Shown here: positions 5,390-11,642 of the stretch, one piece after another
How positions within the stretch are numbered: the stretch's first letter is position 1
How the letters are laid out: each line of letters opens with the position of its first letter
Source of the DNA: Bacillota bacterium
Lineage (GTDB): Bacteria; Bacillota_I; Bacilli_A; RF39; UBA660
Direction: 5' to 3'
Length of the DNA: 13,770 bases
Assembly (NCBI GenBank): GCA_018381595.1
Contig: JAGZRP010000007.1
Coordinates: 1-13,770 of the forward strand
Notes under the pieces: generated by a model
The model's database searches: none
What the model saw: the letters and a program-made list of their open reading frames with translations, nothing else
What the model was told of the DNA's origin: nothing
Translations under genes and position numbers: made by a program

Positions 5390-6961
5390 CTACACTTTAG
5401 ACTTACTGTCCTCGATGGTCGATGCTTCTCCATCCTCTGGCTTTTCTTCGTTATTTTTGTTGTCTTGAATTTGTTTATTTGTTTTTTCTATAAATAATCT
5501 AACCCAATTTTCTGAACCTCCATAAAATGACATTGATTTATTGAAAGTCTCATTAGGATCACTATATAAACCACTTGTAGTCATTGCAACGTCTGGTGAA
5601 ATTCCACTTTGAATTTGATTCATTAATCCCTGTGCTTTTACTAAGAAGTTATCAGATTTATTTCTTGGTAACTTTTGATCAACATCTCTAAGCGTTAATG
5701 TGTTTATCTTACTTGTTGGGGCTAATCTACAAATAAGTAATATCAGTTTCAATTCAGGTTTAGCACATTGTTTGAATTTTGTTTCATCACCATCGGCTCT
5801 TGCATCTGCCATTGTCCAGCCTTCACCAAGATATCTAGCCTGTCCTGTATCTCCACCACTTGCTTTATCACTATTCTTAGGTATTCCAACAATATTTAAG
5901 GCTGTATTAAACAGTCTTTCATGCAAAATTTTCGTATTACTATGGTCGATTTCATTTGATATCAATTTTAAATCAGCATTTTTTCCTGGTTCAGGTGAAA
6001 ACATTTTTACGGCACCTAATTTAAGCATCGCTTCTAAATCTTTTTGGTCTACGTCTTGATTTATAAATACTAACAAACTTTGAACAAACTGTTCTAACCC
6101 ATCTAATTCATCAGAAGTTATTCTGTTAATTGCGTTTAAAATATCCATAACTACTTCAATAATTCCCATACGAGATTTGTTTAAGTAATATTCGAATATT
6201 GGTATATCTCCCAAAATATGTCCTTTAACAAGCTTAACTTCAAAAGCTGTAAATGGACTAGCTGTTGTAAAACTATAAAATGCATTGTTTGTATAAATAC
6301 TTCCTTTTATAGTTGAATTATTTACTCCTTTTGTATAAGTACAGGCAAATAGTTTTTTATGTAATACGCTACTTGAATAAACTATAAAAGTAGTTTTACT
6401 ATCTAAATTTTCAATTAAAAAAGGTCCATCTTCACTAATGTTTGGTAATACTAAACGATGACCTATTCCCGAAGTATATAAGTCTTCGGCAAGATCCATA
6501 TCCTTTGAATATTTATCAACAGCTTGCATATAACTGTTTAACTCTCCCACTTCCTCATTAGCTACATCACCAAGTTGGACATATTGCATTGGTTTCCCAA
6601 ATACAAAGCCTTTTTTGAATTCAACCATATAATAAGCATTATTTTCAATAACCTTGTTATTGATAGTTGGTCTTACTTCTTTAACTTTATCTAAAATTGG
6701 TTGGAAACCTTTGTAATAATTCTCTAAATAATTGATTTCATATGAATTATGCAAATGAATACTAAATATATCATTCAATATCTTTGTGATTGTTTGCTCA
6801 TTCATTTCTTCTGGTTCATAATCAGCATATATAATTTTTCTACCATACAACCTTACGTCGTTTTGTACTATTGGCATTGGTTGTTCAGTAGGTAACTGTG
6901 CATTTGTATTTTCTTCAACTATTTCAGCTGTTTTAGTTGTTTTAATTTGTTCCTTTTCCAT
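5390..6961 (-). CDS. Portal protein (SPP1 gp6-like)
   Basis: The product has 523 residues and follows terminase, as expected of the portal, the dodecameric ring through which DNA enters and leaves the capsid. Sequence features are those of the SPP1-Gp6-like portal family. The N-terminal part has HNSYEINYLENYYKGFQPIL (docking and clip region), the centre has MGIIEVVMDILNAINRITSDELDGLEQF, then GAVKMFSPEPGKNADLKLIS, the characteristic LFNTALNIVGIPKNSDKASGG with GQARYLGEGW, and a crown helix. The last about 30 residues are charged and low-complexity. The ATG at 6961 follows CGGTG with 5 bases. The gene ends GTG-TAG, within AAAGTGTAG, the same 9 bases that open the repeated leaders. A long structured leader (6966-7119) precedes it. 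Confidence 0.87.
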   Translation of the reverse strand: MEKEQIKTTKTAEIVEENTNAQLPTEQPMPIVQNDVRLYGRKIIYADYEPEEMNEQTITKILNDIFSIHLHNSYEINYLENYYKGFQPILDKVKEVRPTINNKVIENNAYYMVEFKKGFVFGKPMQYVQLGDVANEEVGELNSYMQAVDKYSKDMDLAEDLYTSGIGHRLVLPNISEDGPFLIENLDSKTTFIVYSSSVLHKKLFACTYTKGVNNSTIKGSIYTNNAFYSFTTASPFTAFEVKLVKGHILGDIPIFEYYLNKSRMGIIEVVMDILNAINRITSDELDGLEQFVQSLLVFINQDVDQKDLEAMLKLGAVKMFSPEPGKNADLKLISNEIDHSNTKILHERLFNTALNIVGIPKNSDKASGGDTGQARYLGEGWTMADARADGDETKFKQCAKPELKLILLICRLAPTSKINTLTLRDVDQKLPRNKSDNFLVKAQGLMNQIQSGISPDVAMTTSGLYSDPNETFNKSMSFYGGSENWVRLFIEKTNKQIQDNKNNEEKPEDGEASTIEDSKSKV

Positions 6962-7119
6962 AATTCACCGACTTTCATACTTTGATATTCCCAAAATATA
7001 AAAGCTGGGAACACAACAATAAAATAAATTCTACGGTTATGCTCCCGTGTAGCACTTGAACCACCATGAAGGGGAAAACTGGTAGGTTCGCTACATTTAT
7101 ATATCAATTATGAAAAAAG
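6952..7119 (-). promoter_or_regulatory. Multi-hairpin leader of the portal gene
   Basis: The 234 bases between terminase and portal hold no convincing gene. On the minus strand, C7119-T7106 is complementary over 14 continuous positions (two G.U) to 6965-6952, which contains the portal start codon. Inside this closing helix lie a long hairpin 7095-7090/7053-7048 extended by GAACC/GGTTC and ACCA/TGGT (7089-7080/7066-7058, loop of 13), and a second hairpin GTTCCCA (7012-7006)/TGGGAAT (6993-6987). CTAC..GG (7052-7045) can also pair with CCGTAG (7036-7031), which would break the base of the first hairpin and give an alternative fold. The layout resembles a multi-branch riboswitch-like leader. Function is inferred. 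Confidence 0.5.
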
Positions 7120-7136
7120 TGATAGGTTTGAAGTCT

Positions 7137-7162
7137 AAAAGATCAACAAATGTTGATCTTTT
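7137..7162 (-). terminator. Terminator-like hairpin 2 after terminase (possibly bidirectional)
   Basis: A perfect 11-bp stem AAAAGATCAAC (7162-7152)/GTTGATCTTTT (7147-7137) has a 4-base loop. The T run on the minus strand is part of the stem. On the plus strand the hairpin ends in five T, so it could stop transcription from either side. It is the second of two hairpins in tandem. Confidence 0.55.
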
Positions 7163-7168
7163 TGCATG

Positions 7169-7194
7169 AAAAAAAGATACATTTTAGTATCTTT
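7169..7194 (-). terminator. Intrinsic terminator 1 directly after terminase stop
   Basis: An 8-bp stem AAAGATAC (7194-7187)/GTATCTTT (7180-7173) with a 6-base loop runs into seven T in total (7175-7169). It starts 1 base after the terminase TAG (7198-7196). The stem is AT-rich, so efficiency may be moderate. Its place inside the late gene series is odd, because portal and head genes would need read-through, antitermination or a new promoter. Confidence 0.65.
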
Positions 7195-7195
7195 G

Positions 7196-8959
7196 CTAGA
7201 AAATTCTTTTAAATGCTTTCGCTTTTGGTAATACGGACTTACCCATTATGATCTCTCCACCATACATACAAACAGAATCAACACCATCATCATGTAAATT
7301 TGGTTTGTCAAACGAGTATTTAGTAATATTATCCATCATTCTTCCTATATCAGTATTTGGTCGTACAATTGACTTGTCTGGAAAAACAATCTGTTTTTGA
7401 ACAATACCTCTGTTGTTTTTAATTCGTTCTTCTTTTTTGACTGTATTATATTTTTCTTTAATATCACAATAGAAAATACCTTTTTCATGTAACCTATCTT
7501 CTAACAATCTTTTTAAGGAAGTATCAATATTATTTTCAATAACCAAAGTAGTAATTTTATGTTCAATTATTTTTTCAATTATTTCATCATATAAATCGTC
7601 CATAGGTTTTTGCTTATAAATAGCATCTACTAAGTAATGATTGCCATTATTATCATTCTTAAAGATTGGCATAGATACGTTATCTTTCCCTTTTCGTGCT
7701 GTATCTAGTGTTGCCATAGAATTTATAGTTAAATTATCTGGCAATTCAATATATGTTCTAATACATTCCCAAGCAAATTCTCTTCCTGTTGGGGCGATAG
7801 GCTGTTGTTGATAAACACAACTAAATAAGAAAGGGTCTGTGTTTTGTTCAATTTGTTCTGCTATTTCTTGTGGGTATACTTCTGGACAGGTTGTTTTATG
7901 ATTATCATCAAGCATAGGTACACGAATAACAATAGTAGAATGATCTTCACTTTCCATTACATATGGATTATCTGTTTCTTGTAATAATGATACTTTGTTT
8001 CTATCTTCAATAATTTTATTTAATATATCTTCAGGACTCCATTGCGTACCAACAAATATATATTTACATCTTTGTCCATCACGTCTGTTCCACCATTCAG
8101 TAAGCCACTTGTCATAATTTTCACGTTGTACTTTTTCACTATTAACTTCTTCAATTCCTTTTGTTAAATCATCAAAAATTATAGCAAAAGACGCTCTTTC
8201 TCCGATAGTTGTTCCCTCACGGCTTCGGGCAATATGATTAGATTTTGGGACGTTAGAATTTTTAATTTTCCAATCTGATTCCTTTTCTGTGCTAAATGGC
8301 TTACCATTATATAATTTAAACAATGGGAATATTTCTGAAAATTCTGGACTGCACAAATATCCTTTAATAGCTCTACTAAACCCAGTTACTAATTCGGCAG
8401 ATGAAGATATACGTAATACTGAATTATCAATACTAAGTCCATATCCCCAAGCAGTAAATAATGTTGCTAGATATGATTTACCCATTGATGGTGGGTATGA
8501 AACCACAATATATTGCAACTTATCATCAAAAGCAATTCTATTTAAAGCGTCAACATACGGTTTTAATACTTCTCTACGATTAGCAAGGACTTTCTTTGGG
8601 GATTTCCATTCTATAAAATCTACGAAGCATTCAAAGTCTCTTCTAGCACAAAAACAGTATGCTCTTTTATAAAAATCAAAAAAGAGAGACTTATTTTCTA
8701 TGCTCCCTTTCTCAACTAAATTGTATAATATTGGAATCAAGCGTTCTTTTGCCACTCTAACACTTTTTAGATCGTTTTCTTTGAACCATTCTTCCAATAT
8801 TTCAAATACTGTGCTACACCATGTTAATTTTTGACTTTGATTTAATTTAGGCGACTTTAGCGCTGACAATATATCAAAAAATGTACTTTCAATAGTTGTT
8901 TTCTTTTTTTCTTGTGGAAGTTGGATATCTATCTTATCGCCAATTTTTAATTTATTCAT
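7196..8959 (-). CDS. terL: Terminase large subunit
   Basis: The product has 587 residues and is the DNA-packaging motor and headful/cos nuclease. Walker A is SYPPSMGKS (154-162), Walker B is FAIIFDDL (258-265) and the coupling motif is GTQW (304-307). The RNase H-like nuclease domain shows ATLDTA (Asp419), VIENN (Glu475) and HDDGVDS (Asp557/558/561). The N-terminal about 115 residues before the ATPase core form a helical extension (LTWCSTVFEILEEWFKENDLK and following) longer than in many TerL proteins. No clear small subunit gene is next to it. The ATG at 8959 has AAGAGTG 5 bases upstream, which is sequestered in the leader hairpin 8998-8965. Two terminator-like hairpins follow the gene. Confidence 0.95.
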   Translation of the reverse strand: MNKLKIGDKIDIQLPQEKKKTTIESTFFDILSALKSPKLNQSQKLTWCSTVFEILEEWFKENDLKSVRVAKERLIPILYNLVEKGSIENKSLFFDFYKRAYCFCARRDFECFVDFIEWKSPKKVLANRREVLKPYVDALNRIAFDDKLQYIVVSYPPSMGKSYLATLFTAWGYGLSIDNSVLRISSSAELVTGFSRAIKGYLCSPEFSEIFPLFKLYNGKPFSTEKESDWKIKNSNVPKSNHIARSREGTTIGERASFAIIFDDLTKGIEEVNSEKVQRENYDKWLTEWWNRRDGQRCKYIFVGTQWSPEDILNKIIEDRNKVSLLQETDNPYVMESEDHSTIVIRVPMLDDNHKTTCPEVYPQEIAEQIEQNTDPFLFSCVYQQQPIAPTGREFAWECIRTYIELPDNLTINSMATLDTARKGKDNVSMPIFKNDNNGNHYLVDAIYKQKPMDDLYDEIIEKIIEHKITTLVIENNIDTSLKRLLEDRLHEKGIFYCDIKEKYNTVKKEERIKNNRGIVQKQIVFPDKSIVRPNTDIGRMMDNITKYSFDKPNLHDDGVDSVCMYGGEIIMGKSVLPKAKAFKRIF

Positions 8960-8964
8960 TTAAT

Positions 8965-9008
8965 CACTCTTTTCTGTATTTTCCCTTACAGAAAAGTGCT
9001 ACACTTTT
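8965..9008 (-). promoter_or_regulatory. terL: Structured leader RNA upstream of terL (copy 1 of repeated motif)
   Basis: The minus strand begins AAAAGTGTAGCACTTTT, a 7-bp inverted repeat around TAG (9008-9002/8998-8992). In the other state CACTTTT (8998-8992) pairs at all seven positions with AAGAGTG (8971-8965), the terminase ribosome binding site. This stacks across a 2-base bulge on CTGTA (8991-8987)/TACAG (8978-8974), with loop AGGGAAAA. The two states exclude each other because both use CACTTTT. Compared with the capsid and tail copies, both the ribosome binding site (AGAGTG instead of GAGGTG) and the inner stem have changed while pairing is kept. Confidence 0.74.
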
Positions 9009-9019
9009 ATATGTTTAAA

Positions 9020-9433
9020 TTAATCTTTTTTCATTTCTTCTTGTTGCTTTTCGTATTCTTTAATTGATTTGATTAAGTTTTCTTTTGAAACACCAACGAA
9101 TTTTAAACCTAAATCTTTTGCTTTTTTTTGTAACTCATTATATGGTAGTTCTTCTAGTAATGACAACTCATTATCGCCTTTTTCATCATCGTTGTCATTA
9201 TCTTCACTATCAAGTTTACCATTATTTGGATCTTCGTTTTCAATCGTATCAATACTATCTGTATATTTTTTTACTTCTTCATCAGTTGCCTCTACAACAA
9301 ATCCTTTTTCAATTCTTTCTTGTGCAAGAGAGTCATTACATTCAAAAATGTCCCCTACTTCTCTTTTGATTTGTTCTGCATAAGTTGCTCCAGTTTCCTT
9401 GTCACCAAAGTGTTTAATTACTTTTACTATCAT
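9020..9433 (-). CDS. Acidic protein with HeH/SAP-like C-terminal domain
   Basis: This gene encodes 137 residues in the place where a small terminase subunit is often found, just before terL. The N-terminal 50 residues (MIVKVIKHFGDKETGATYAE, with VGDIFECNDSLAQERIEKGFVVEA) match a short beta module common in small phage head-cluster proteins. The middle is acidic and disordered (SEDNDNDDEKGDNE). The last about 45 residues (SLLEELPYNELQKKAKDLGLKFVG, then SKENLIKSIKEYEK) form two helices in the pattern of HeH/LEM or SAP/Rho-N domains, which bind nucleic acid. A DNA-recognition role in packaging is possible but unproved. The ATG at 9433 overlaps the previous TAA by one base, with GAGGTG 8 bases upstream. 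Confidence 0.65.
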   Translation of the reverse strand: MIVKVIKHFGDKETGATYAEQIKREVGDIFECNDSLAQERIEKGFVVEATDEEVKKYTDSIDTIENEDPNNGKLDSEDNDNDDEKGDNELSLLEELPYNELQKKAKDLGLKFVGVSKENLIKSIKEYEKQQEEMKKD

Positions 9434-9651
9434 TATTTATTCACCTCAATCATTTCTTGGTTCAAGTAATAATTAATTCTTTCCTTTAACACATCAACAT
9501 ATTGACACATAATGCCGTATTGTTTTTCTAAAATCTCTATTTCTCGTTTAGTCATATCTTCACTTTTCTGACTTAATCTTACTTCTATTTTTGTTGTTTT
9601 TTTTACAAGTTCTATTAGCTCAAATAACATTTTTTCTTTAAAATTCATCAT
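9433..9651 (-). CDS. Small coiled-coil protein, unknown
   Basis: The product has 72 residues and is almost wholly helical, with heptad-like spacing through LIELVKKTTKIEVRLSQK and IEILEKQYGIMCQYVDVLKE. Two adjacent ATGs (9651 and 9648) are possible starts, with AAGGA upstream giving about 7-10 bases. The TAA overlaps the next gene's ATG by one base, so coupling is likely. I do not recognise a family. Its place before the terminase could suit a small terminase-like oligomer, but it has no visible DNA-binding helix-turn-helix. Confidence 0.6.
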   Translation of the reverse strand: MMNFKEKMLFELIELVKKTTKIEVRLSQKSEDMTKREIEILEKQYGIMCQYVDVLKERINYYLNQEMIEVNK

Positions 9652-9667
9652 TCTTAATTCCTTCTTT

Positions 9668-10102
9668 CTATTCCTTTGGCATTTCTATCACAATAGGAGT
9701 GCCTTTTTTATGGCATTCAATAATAAGCTTGTCCAACTCTTTTTTAACTTCTAATGCTCGTTTATTGGTATCATATTCAGCAATAACAATGTTATTATCT
9801 GTAACGATAATGTTTTGTAATTCAGTTTCAATAAAGTAATCTTTATCTACACATAAATTGGTAATAATCAATTCAACTAACTTAGGTTTTGGTATTTCTT
9901 GATTATCTAACACTCTTTTAATATTATCTTTATAGCTATTATCAACCCTATTGATAAGTTCATCACTTGTCATGTTTTTCTTATAGAGCAATTCTTTTAA
10001 CTTATCTCCAATAAGCCCATTATCTTGTCTTTGACCAATTCCGATATATTTCACAAATCCTGTAAAATTACCATCTTGGCTTTTAATTAACATATTATTC
10101 AT
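9668..10102 (-). CDS. XRE/Cro-like helix-turn-helix protein
   Basis: The product has 144 residues. Residues about 31-85 (IGDKLKELLYKKNMTSDELI, then NSYKDNIKRVLDNQEIPKPK, LVELIITNLCVDKDYFIE) follow the five-helix Cro/C1 pattern: a first helix, a recognition pair with MTSDELI, and the 'GK-P-...L..I...L.VD.DYF' ending. The C-terminal 55 residues alternate strands and a helix (IVTDNNIVIAEYDTNKRALEVKKELDKLI) and may be a dimer or sensor domain. It starts inside the end of the upstream 54-residue gene (8-base overlap), with AAGGA about 7 bases away. A regulatory role, possibly the early-to-late change, is inferred from its place at the border with late genes. Confidence 0.6.
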   Translation of the reverse strand: MNNMLIKSQDGNFTGFVKYIGIGQRQDNGLIGDKLKELLYKKNMTSDELINRVDNSYKDNIKRVLDNQEIPKPKLVELIITNLCVDKDYFIETELQNIIVTDNNIVIAEYDTNKRALEVKKELDKLIIECHKKGTPIVIEMPKE

Positions 10103-10259
10103 ATTTCATTCCTTCTTTCTTTAACAACTTTCTTTGTTCCTTTTTCTTTTTTCGTTCTAATTTTAACTTTCGCTTTTCGTTATTAACATAAGGAACCCCT
10201 TTTACAATCACTTTTCCATTTTTATCATATCGTTTTCCACTATCATAAAATAATTCCAT
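10095..10259 (-). CDS. Small lysine-rich protein (54 residues)
   Basis: This short gene fills the space between the RNA ligase and the XRE-like gene. It begins MELFYDSGKRYDKNGKVIVK and its second half is extremely basic (KRKLKLERKKKKEQRKLLKK), forming a likely helix. The ATG at 10259 comes directly after the TAG of the ligase gene (10262-10260), within AGGTGAG-type upstream sequence, and its TAA lies 8 bases inside the next gene. The perfect fit between neighbours and the open frame support a real gene. The basic helix suggests nucleic acid binding. No family is recognised. Confidence 0.65.
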   Translation of the reverse strand: MELFYDSGKRYDKNGKVIVKGVPYVNNEKRKLKLERKKKKEQRKLLKKEGMKYE

Positions 10260-10883
10260 CTACTCACCTCTATCAAAATGTTCTCTTAATTTACCATTTT
10301 TCATTCTTACATATTTAGTAATCATGTTTTTGTAATTGACAACAAATCCTTCTACATTCCTTTTTTCCTTATTACAATATTTTTCATAAAGACTGTCTAA
10401 ATGTTCCTTAGTTGGAATAACATTTAATTCTGCAACTTCTGGAACAATTCCCATAAACTTAGGAATTTCTTGACTAATAAATGGATAAATAAATAAACTA
10501 TGATCGTAATTCAAATTATACAAATTGAATTCATCATCAATGTTCGCCTTTGCAAACATATACCATCTTTTATCAAAATCATCTATATTATATTTTAACT
10601 GACCCATACCTAGCCATTCACCACAAATAGCACTATTTTCGTGAAGTTCACTTTCTAAAACACCATTATTGTCTAATAACCATTGATATAACCCTTTATA
10701 TAACATATTTTTTTGTTCTTCAATTTCATCAATACAAATGATGTTATTTCTTTGTGCAAAATATAGTTTATCGTTCTTTTTGAAAAATACTAAATTACTT
10801 CCGTCAAGTTTTTCAGTTATACAAACTTTATCACCTGTACAACTTACCCTTTTTGTCTTTGGATAAATTTCCTTTTTTATCAT
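10260..10883 (-). CDS. ATP-dependent RNA ligase (Rnl2-like nucleotidyltransferase), compact
   Basis: The product has 207 residues with the covalent nucleotidyltransferase motifs in order: motif I EKLDGSN (AMP-accepting Lys25), motif III CGEWLGMGQLKY (88-99), motif IIIa-like KRWYMFAKA (105-113), motif IV VEGFVV (177-182) and motif V KYVRMK (190-195). The family seals RNA ends through ligase-AMP and RNA-AMP steps. T4 Rnl2 is about 330 residues, so this is a minimal adenylyltransferase core without the usual C-terminal domain. It starts directly at the end of the HTH gene (TAG then ATG) and is followed at once by the 54-residue basic gene, in one operon. Repair of tRNA or rRNA cut by host defence nucleases is the best-known role, and tRNA genes are present in this window. 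No polynucleotide kinase/phosphatase is visible. Confidence 0.85.
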   Translation of the reverse strand: MIKKEIYPKTKRVSCTGDKVCITEKLDGSNLVFFKKNDKLYFAQRNNIICIDEIEEQKNMLYKGLYQWLLDNNGVLESELHENSAICGEWLGMGQLKYNIDDFDKRWYMFAKANIDDEFNLYNLNYDHSLFIYPFISQEIPKFMGIVPEVAELNVIPTKEHLDSLYEKYCNKEKRNVEGFVVNYKNMITKYVRMKNGKLREHFDRGE

Positions 10884-11192
10884 CTAATTACCTCTTACTT
10901 TCTTTATTATTTCTTTTAATTCTCTCATGCCATCTCTCGTTTTTGGCAACTCTACCATTTCGTATAATGTTCCTAATGGCAACTCTAATGCTTTTTCCCA
11001 TAAAACCAGCTGTTTAGATCGTAATATATGCTTATCATCTACTTGATTAAGAAAATTGTTTATGTTCTGCCTTGTAGTTTTACTATTGATACCTGCTTTT
11101 TCTTTTACTTTATTTATCTCATCAGCGAACTGCTTTAACGTCCATTTTTTCTTTTGTAGAATGAGTTTTATATATTGTGATACATCTAACAT
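10884..11192 (-). CDS. Helix-turn-helix protein
   Basis: The product has 102 residues. Residues about 5-50 (QYIKLILQKKKWTLKQFADE, then KEKAGINSKTTRQNINNFLN) fit an XRE-like helix-turn-helix with a long loop before the recognition helix (TTRQNINNFLNQ), and LPLGTLYEMVELP forms the ending typical of such phage regulators. It starts with AAGGTG 5 bases before the ATG and overlaps the preceding gene by 7 bases. It directly precedes the RNA ligase. A DNA-binding regulatory role is likely. The target is unknown. Confidence 0.65.
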   Translation of the reverse strand: MLDVSQYIKLILQKKKWTLKQFADEINKVKEKAGINSKTTRQNINNFLNQVDDKHILRSKQLVLWEKALELPLGTLYEMVELPKTRDGMRELKEIIKKVRGN

Positions 11193-11392
11193 TTAATCAC
11201 CTTATAATTGTTAAAATCAAAATCATATTCCAATATTTCATAATCGTTCGGATTAAAGTTATGACAATATCGTTTTTCGGCTACTAATGCTCTTTTACAG
11301 CCTTCAAGTGTAGAATATAAGCCAACATTTTGCCTATATGACACTTTATAAGGAATATCATAACCATTTCTTTTTATCGCATATAGTTTCAT
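11186..11392 (-). CDS. Hypothetical small protein
   Basis: This gene encodes 68 residues starting MKLYAIKRNGYDIPYKVSYR, with the ATG at 11392 two bases after the TAA of the upstream zinc-ribbon gene and AGGGAG about 10 bases upstream. It has many Tyr and Asn residues (YCHNFNPNDYEILEYDFDFNNY), looks like a small alpha/beta fold and has no signal or membrane segment. It overlaps the following HTH gene by 7 bases. I do not recognise it. Confidence 0.6.
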   Translation of the reverse strand: MKLYAIKRNGYDIPYKVSYRQNVGLYSTLEGCKRALVAEKRYCHNFNPNDYEILEYDFDFNNYKVIKC

Positions 11393-11393
11393 T

Positions 11394-11642
11394 TTATATC
11401 TCCCTATCTACTGATACACGATTGCCACATTCTGGACAGGTAACATAGAAATTGATATCTTTATCTTTTAATTCCTTTTTTGTTGCTTCTCTTTCTTCAA
11501 ACCACTTACCACCGATATGATAAGGTGCATCTGTCAAAACTCTTTTATATGCCTTAGTGTCTTTCCTATCGTATTCAAACTCGCAACCACAGTCACATTT
11601 ACCATATCTAATATAATTTTTACCGTGTTTAATTACTTTCAT
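11394..11642 (-). CDS. Zinc-ribbon protein
   Basis: The product has 82 residues from the ATG at 11642. An in-frame GTG at 11651 is the end of the Shine-Dalgarno AGAGGTG, so the ATG is preferred. Two cysteine clusters, KCDCGCEFEY (Cys16/18/20) and TCPECGNRVSV (Cys69/72), flank a helix-rich insert with WFEEREATKKELKD. They should bind one zinc in a ribbon. Small zinc-ribbon proteins of this kind are common in phage accessory regions, and their targets are mostly unknown. The start overlaps the end of the upstream gene, which also has a cysteine-rich N-terminus. Confidence 0.66.
   Translation of the reverse strand: MKVIKHGKNYIRYGKCDCGCEFEYDRKDTKAYKRVLTDAPYHIGGKWFEEREATKKELKDKDINFYVTCPECGNRVSVDREI

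Noticed and set aside
6919-7107. A 62-codon open frame overlapping the portal start
   Set aside because: It lies in the structured leader, has no fitting ribosome binding site, reads into the portal in another frame, and its sequence (run ending KQLKQLK) looks like out-of-frame translation.
8806-8822. GGTGTAGCACAG on the minus strand inside terL as a fourth copy of the leader motif
   Set aside because: Only the core GTGTAGCAC matches. The flanking arms and any hairpin with a ribosome binding site are missing, and it encodes protein.
9069-9383. Two plus-strand open frames of about 100 codons (9069-9383 and 9085-9369)
   Set aside because: Both are antisense shadows of the acidic HeH-domain gene. 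One is a Ser/Phe-rich run produced by reversed Asp/Glu/Lys codons, with no start signal.
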